A stretch of 17,731 nt of DNA from Sulfurimonas sp. (GTDB lineage: Bacteria > Campylobacterota > Campylobacteria > Campylobacterales > Sulfurimonadaceae): the NCBI GenBank assembly GCA_027063295.1, contig JAMORZ010000022.1:1-17731 (forward strand), read 5' to 3'. The notes under the pieces were generated by a model. That model made no database searches, was not told the origin of the DNA, and was given only the letters and a program-made list of their open reading frames with translations. A program made the translations under genes and the position numbers. How positions within the stretch are numbered: the first letter of the stretch is position 1; each line of letters begins with the position of its first letter. Below, one piece after another: positions 14,331-17,731 of this stretch.

Positions 14331-16142
14331 ATGCAAAAAATTAGAAATATTGCCGTAATCGCTCACGTTGACCACGGTAAAACTACACTGGTTGATGGAC
14401 TCTTAGAGCAGTCTGGTACTTTTGGTTCACATGAGCAACATGATGAACGTGCTATGGACAGCAACGATTTAGAAAAAGAGCGTGGAATCACGATCCTTTC
14501 AAAAAATACAGCTATCCGTTACAAAGATTATAAAATTAATATTATCGATACTCCGGGCCACGCCGACTTTGGTGGTGAGGTTGAGCGTGTACTTAAGATG
14601 GTAGATGGTGTTTTAGTACTTGTTGATGCTTATGAAGGTGTTATGCCACAAACTAAGTTCGTTGTTAAAAAGATGCTTGCACTTGGTAAAAAACCTATCG
14701 TTGTTATTAACAAAATTGACAAACCTTCAGCTGAGCCTGATCGTGTTGTTGATGAGATGTTTGACCTGTTTGCTGATATGGGTGCAACAGATGAGCAACA
14801 AGATTTCCCTGTTATCTATGCAGCAGCACGTGATGGTATTGCAAAGCTTGATATGGATGAAGAGGGTGGAGATTTTGAGTGTATCTTTGAAACTATCATC
14901 AACGAAGTTCCAGAGCCAGAGGGTGATGCAGGAAATGACCTTCAAGCACAGGTTTTTACACTTGATTATGACAACTATGTAGGTAAAATCGGAATCAGCC
15001 GTATCTTCAATGGTACAGTTAGAAAAGGTGATAATGTTATGCTTGCAAAAGCTGATGGTGAGATGATCAAAGGTAAGATTTCTAAACTTATCGGTTTTCA
15101 CGGACTTAACCGTATGGAGATTGATGAAGCTGAAGCTGGTGATATCGTTGCATTTGCAGGTATGGAGACAGTTGATGTTGGTGATACTATTGCAGATCCT
15201 ACAAACCCTGTTGCACTTGATCCTATGCACATCGAGGAGCCGACACTTACAGTTGTATTTGCTGTAAATGACTCTCCACTTGCTGGTCAAGAGGGTAAAC
15301 ACGTTACTTCTAACAAACTCAAAGACAGACTAGAAGCTGAGATGCGTACAAATGTTGCGATGAAGTTAGAGACTGTTGGTGAGGGTAAATTTAAAGTAAG
15401 TGGACGTGGTGAGCTTCAAATCACTGTACTTGCTGAAAATATGCGTCGTGAAAACTTCGAGTTTTCTATCTCTCGTCCAGAGGTTATTGTAAAAGAGATC
15501 AATGGTGTAAAATGTGAGCCGTTTGAGCACCTTGTAATCGATGTTCCAGAAGATCTAAGTGGTACAGTAATTGAGCGTCTTGGTAAACGTAAAGCTGAGA
15601 TGAAATCTATGCTTCCTATGGGTCAAGGTTTCCAACGTATTGAGTTTGAGATCCCTGCTCGTGCACTTATTGGGTTCCGTGGACAATTCCTTACAGATAC
15701 AAAAGGTGAGGGTGTAATGAACCACTCTTTCTTAGAGTTTAGACCATTTAGTGGTGCTGTTGAGTCTCGTCAGTATGGTGCACTTATCTCTATGGAAAAT
15801 GGTGAAGCACTTGCTTATTCACTCTTTAACCTTCAAGACAGAGGGGTACTTTTCATCAAGCCTCAAACAAAAGTGTATGAGGGTATGATCATTGGTGAGC
15901 ATGCAAAATCAAATGACCTCACAGTAAACCCTATCAAAGGGAAAGCTCAGTCAAATGTACGTTCATCTGGTGCAGATGAAGCGATCAAACTTGTTCCACC
16001 ACGTGATATGTCACTTGAGCGTGCACTTGAGTGGATCGAAGATGATGAACTTCTTGAGATTACTCCAGAGTCTATCCGTATCCGTAAAAAATTCCTTACA
16101 GAAACAGAGCGTAAACGTCATTCACGTAAACAACCAAAATAA
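14331..16142 (+). CDS. typA: Translational GTPase TypA/BipA
   Basis: TypA (BipA) is an EF-G-like GTPase that binds the ribosome and assists 50S assembly and translation, mainly under stress or cold. The 603-residue protein has the normal family length. G-domain motifs are clear: G1 AHVDHGKTT (11-19), switch I with EKERGITI, G3 DTPGHADFGG, and G4 NKID. The EF-G-like domains II, III and V follow. The family-specific C-terminal half includes GFRGQFLTDTKGEG and HSFLEFRPF, ending RKKFLTETERKRHSRKQPK. The ATG at 14331 has a strong AAGGAA ribosome binding site. The gene appears monocistronic: its own promoter lies upstream and a hairpin terminator begins 3 bp after its stop. Confidence 0.97.
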   Translation: MQKIRNIAVIAHVDHGKTTLVDGLLEQSGTFGSHEQHDERAMDSNDLEKERGITILSKNTAIRYKDYKINIIDTPGHADFGGEVERVLKMVDGVLVLVDAYEGVMPQTKFVVKKMLALGKKPIVVINKIDKPSAEPDRVVDEMFDLFADMGATDEQQDFPVIYAAARDGIAKLDMDEEGGDFECIFETIINEVPEPEGDAGNDLQAQVFTLDYDNYVGKIGISRIFNGTVRKGDNVMLAKADGEMIKGKISKLIGFHGLNRMEIDEAEAGDIVAFAGMETVDVGDTIADPTNPVALDPMHIEEPTLTVVFAVNDSPLAGQEGKHVTSNKLKDRLEAEMRTNVAMKLETVGEGKFKVSGRGELQITVLAENMRRENFEFSISRPEVIVKEINGVKCEPFEHLVIDVPEDLSGTVIERLGKRKAEMKSMLPMGQGFQRIEFEIPARALIGFRGQFLTDTKGEGVMNHSFLEFRPFSGAVESRQYGALISMENGEALAYSLFNLQDRGVLFIKPQTKVYEGMIIGEHAKSNDLTVNPIKGKAQSNVRSSGADEAIKLVPPRDMSLERALEWIEDDELLEITPESIRIRKKFLTETERKRHSRKQPK

Positions 16143-16144
16143 TC

Positions 16145-16176
16145 TATCTGCAGATTACTCTGCAGATAACTCTTTT
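16145..16176 (+). terminator. Rho-independent terminator after typA
   Basis: A perfect 10-bp stem (TATCTGCAGA at 16145-16154, TCTGCAGATA at 16159-16168) with a TTAC loop is followed by ACTCTTTT. The U run is short and interrupted, so termination may be partial. Each arm also contains its own palindrome around CTGCAG. Confidence 0.75.
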
Positions 16177-16218
16177 AGGTTATTACTTACTATTCACCTT
16201 TGTTTCACTTCTTTCTTG

Positions 16219-16224
16219 TACAAT
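16219..16224 (+). promoter_or_regulatory. Possible -10 box of the sensor kinase gene
   Basis: TACAAT preceded directly by TG lies 30 nt before the TTG start, between the typA terminator and the AAAGG ribosome binding site at 16240-16244. It is the best match in this gap but carries no recognisable -35. Confidence 0.3.
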
Positions 16225-16254
16225 TCAAAAAAACATATCAAAGGTCTGTAAATT

Positions 16255-17731
16255 TTGAAATATTTAGAAAAACAATTTTTAGAAAAACTTTTAAGAACTA
16301 CAGATAAAAAGATACAAAACTCCAAAGAGTATGCACAGATCAATGCACTTGCAGAAAATCTTGTTACAACACTTCTTGAAGCAGAGTTTTGTTCTCTTTG
16401 GTACTATCAAGAAAAAAATATGGCACTGCTACGCAATAGAGATAGTCAACAGTGTAATATTCTCTATATGGAAGAGAAGATAGGGATTATCTATAAGTCT
16501 TTTATGACAAAAGAATCAAAAATTTACAACTATCTCTCAAGTGATACTGATTATATCCATGCTATTGATAATCCTGATGGGATTAAAATACAATCAAAAA
16601 TAATAGTCCCACTTTTACATAATGAAAAGTTTGTCGGAATTGTAACAGCATATACCTCTAGCAACAAACCTAAAAAATTTACAAGAACCGATCTTGAATA
16701 TCTAGAGATGTTAACACCATTTCTTGTAAGTATACTTTATAGGATGCACGATCAAGAAAATAAAGATGTTGATGATACAATGTTTGTTGGTCAAAAAGCT
16801 ATAGATGCTACACTTCAAAACTTTCAAAAACTGCAAGAGCAGCAAGAGATAGAAGAATCACCTGATGAGATCCTTTTAAGTATGGCAAACTTTATCCATG
16901 ATATCCGTACCCCATCAAATACCCTTCAAGGCTCTTTAGAGCTTTTAGAGGAGCAGATAGTAGATAAAAGACTCAAAGAGCATCTCAATAATGCCAAAGA
17001 GAGTGCTCTTTTTATCAATGAACTTACAACATTGATGTTAGATAAGATCTCTTTACATAGAGAACGCAAGATCTCTCAGGTTGCAAAAGTTGAGACAACA
17101 AAGTTTTTTTCAAATGTTATAGAGATGTTCGTTTCAAATATGTATAAAAAAGATTTAGAGTTTGATGTTTTTATTGATCCTTTGCTTCCAAAAACTTTGG
17201 AGTTAAACAGTTTAAAACTTAAAAGGGTGTTGATGAATCTTATAGGTAATGCCTATAAATTTACACCGCGTTCACAAAGTATTTCTTTAAGTGTTGAGTA
17301 TGATAAGGCAAAAAACTCGATTGCTATTTTTGTCAAAGATACAGGTATAGGGATACCAAAAGAGAAACAAGAACAGATATTTGAAGCCTTTAAACAAGCA
17401 CAAGAGCATATCTTTTTAGATTATGGTGGAACAGGTCTTGGGCTGAGTATTTGTGCTGAGTATGTTAGAGAGATGGGTGGAGAGTTACGTTTAGAGAGTG
17501 ATCTTGATAAAGGAAGTATATTTTATTTTCATCTACCAATCCAAAAATCTTCATCACAGGCTTGTTTTACACCTTTGAATGATGATACGATCAATATAGC
17601 GATAGTTACTGATAAAAAAGATATAAGTGTTGTACAAACTATCCAAAGATACCTTTTAAAGATGGGGATAGATAAAAATAATTTGACTGTAGTTGATCAA
17701 TTTGAAAAGATACCTCTTAAAAAATCCACCC
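16255..17731 (+). CDS. GAF-containing hybrid sensor histidine kinase, partial (3' end beyond right edge)
   Basis: This is a predicted cytoplasmic two-component sensor; no membrane segment is visible. The frame is open from a TTG at 16255, with AAAGG 10 nt upstream, to the window end (492 codons). An N-terminal GAF-like region spans about residues 25-160. A Gln/Glu-rich linker (about 180-205) leads to the H box FIHDIRTPSN, whose phosphoacceptor is H215. The catalytic ATPase domain has the N box NLIGNAYKF (N328, N332), G1 DTGIGIP from D362, and G2 GGTGLGL at 391-397. From about residue 446 a receiver-like strand begins (INIAIVTDKKD). It lacks the usual paired acidic residues of a receiver's first strand and may be a pseudo-receiver. 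The gene lies after the typA terminator, so it is probably transcribed separately. Its signal and partner are unknown. Confidence 0.88.
   Translation, partial: MKYLEKQFLEKLLRTTDKKIQNSKEYAQINALAENLVTTLLEAEFCSLWYYQEKNMALLRNRDSQQCNILYMEEKIGIIYKSFMTKESKIYNYLSSDTDYIHAIDNPDGIKIQSKIIVPLLHNEKFVGIVTAYTSSNKPKKFTRTDLEYLEMLTPFLVSILYRMHDQENKDVDDTMFVGQKAIDATLQNFQKLQEQQEIEESPDEILLSMANFIHDIRTPSNTLQGSLELLEEQIVDKRLKEHLNNAKESALFINELTTLMLDKISLHRERKISQVAKVETTKFFSNVIEMFVSNMYKKDLEFDVFIDPLLPKTLELNSLKLKRVLMNLIGNAYKFTPRSQSISLSVEYDKAKNSIAIFVKDTGIGIPKEKQEQIFEAFKQAQEHIFLDYGGTGLGLSICAEYVREMGGELRLESDLDKGSIFYFHLPIQKSSSQACFTPLNDDTINIAIVTDKKDISVVQTIQRYLLKMGIDKNNLTVVDQFEKIPLKKST

Noticed and set aside
14727..15302. Long antisense open frame within typA (191 codons)
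   Set aside because: Cys- and Thr-rich composition typical of a shadow of a highly expressed gene; no ribosome binding site or family resemblance.
16191..16210. Two further TTCAC cores upstream of the sensor kinase gene
   Set aside because: The flanking bases match the DnaA box poorly, and two hits in this short gap are compatible with chance.

Overview
This is an AT-rich chromosomal window that carries the replication origin region of a member of the Campylobacterota (formerly Epsilonproteobacteria). It most resembles a free-living Sulfurimonas-type organism. The evidence is the ruvC(-)/dnaA(+)/dnaN(+) arrangement, clusters of TTCAC-core DnaA boxes on both sides of dnaA (the typical bipartite origin of this class), gyrB close behind dnaN, low-GC codon use, and the style of the proteins. 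The genus is inferred from gene order and protein character and was not tested by a search.

Layout. Bases 1-3742 (minus strand) form a tightly packed operon read away from the origin: ruvC, a TolC-type outer-membrane channel, an HlyD-type periplasmic adaptor, and an ABC-2 permease cut by the left edge. Bases 3743-3872 hold oriC1 and the divergent ruvC and dnaA promoters. dnaA (3873-5180) is followed by oriC2 (5181-5361), which has four DnaA boxes, a DnaA-trio tract and an AT-rich unwinding region. Then comes dnaN (5362-6429). Two envelope genes sit between dnaN and gyrB: a DUF3943-type exported protein (+) and an LpxR-like lipid A deacylase (-), meeting tail to tail. gyrB (8312-10636) leads a plus-strand run: a membrane-anchored degenerate GGDEF-EAL protein, queF, and a small hypothetical gene. 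The cca nucleotidyltransferase gene (-) converges on that run and overlaps it by 4 bp. typA/bipA (14331-16142) is divergent from cca and ends at a clear hairpin terminator. A GAF-containing hybrid sensor kinase starts at a TTG codon at 16255 and runs off the right edge.

Functional picture. The centre is replication initiation (DnaA, the origin and the sliding clamp) with gyrase and the Holliday-junction resolvase alongside. Around it lie envelope and efflux genes, RNA-modification genes (QueF for queuosine, Cca for tRNA 3' ends), a ribosome-associated GTPase, and two signalling proteins. I saw no tRNA or rRNA gene, CRISPR array, insertion sequence or phage gene.

No wholly new system is evident. 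The most informative items are the origin architecture (bipartite DnaA boxes plus a DnaA-trio), the apparent wiring of the ruvC and dnaA promoters into DnaA boxes, a catalytically degraded c-di-GMP-type protein placed directly behind gyrB, and an odd compact divergent promoter region between lpxR and gyrB.
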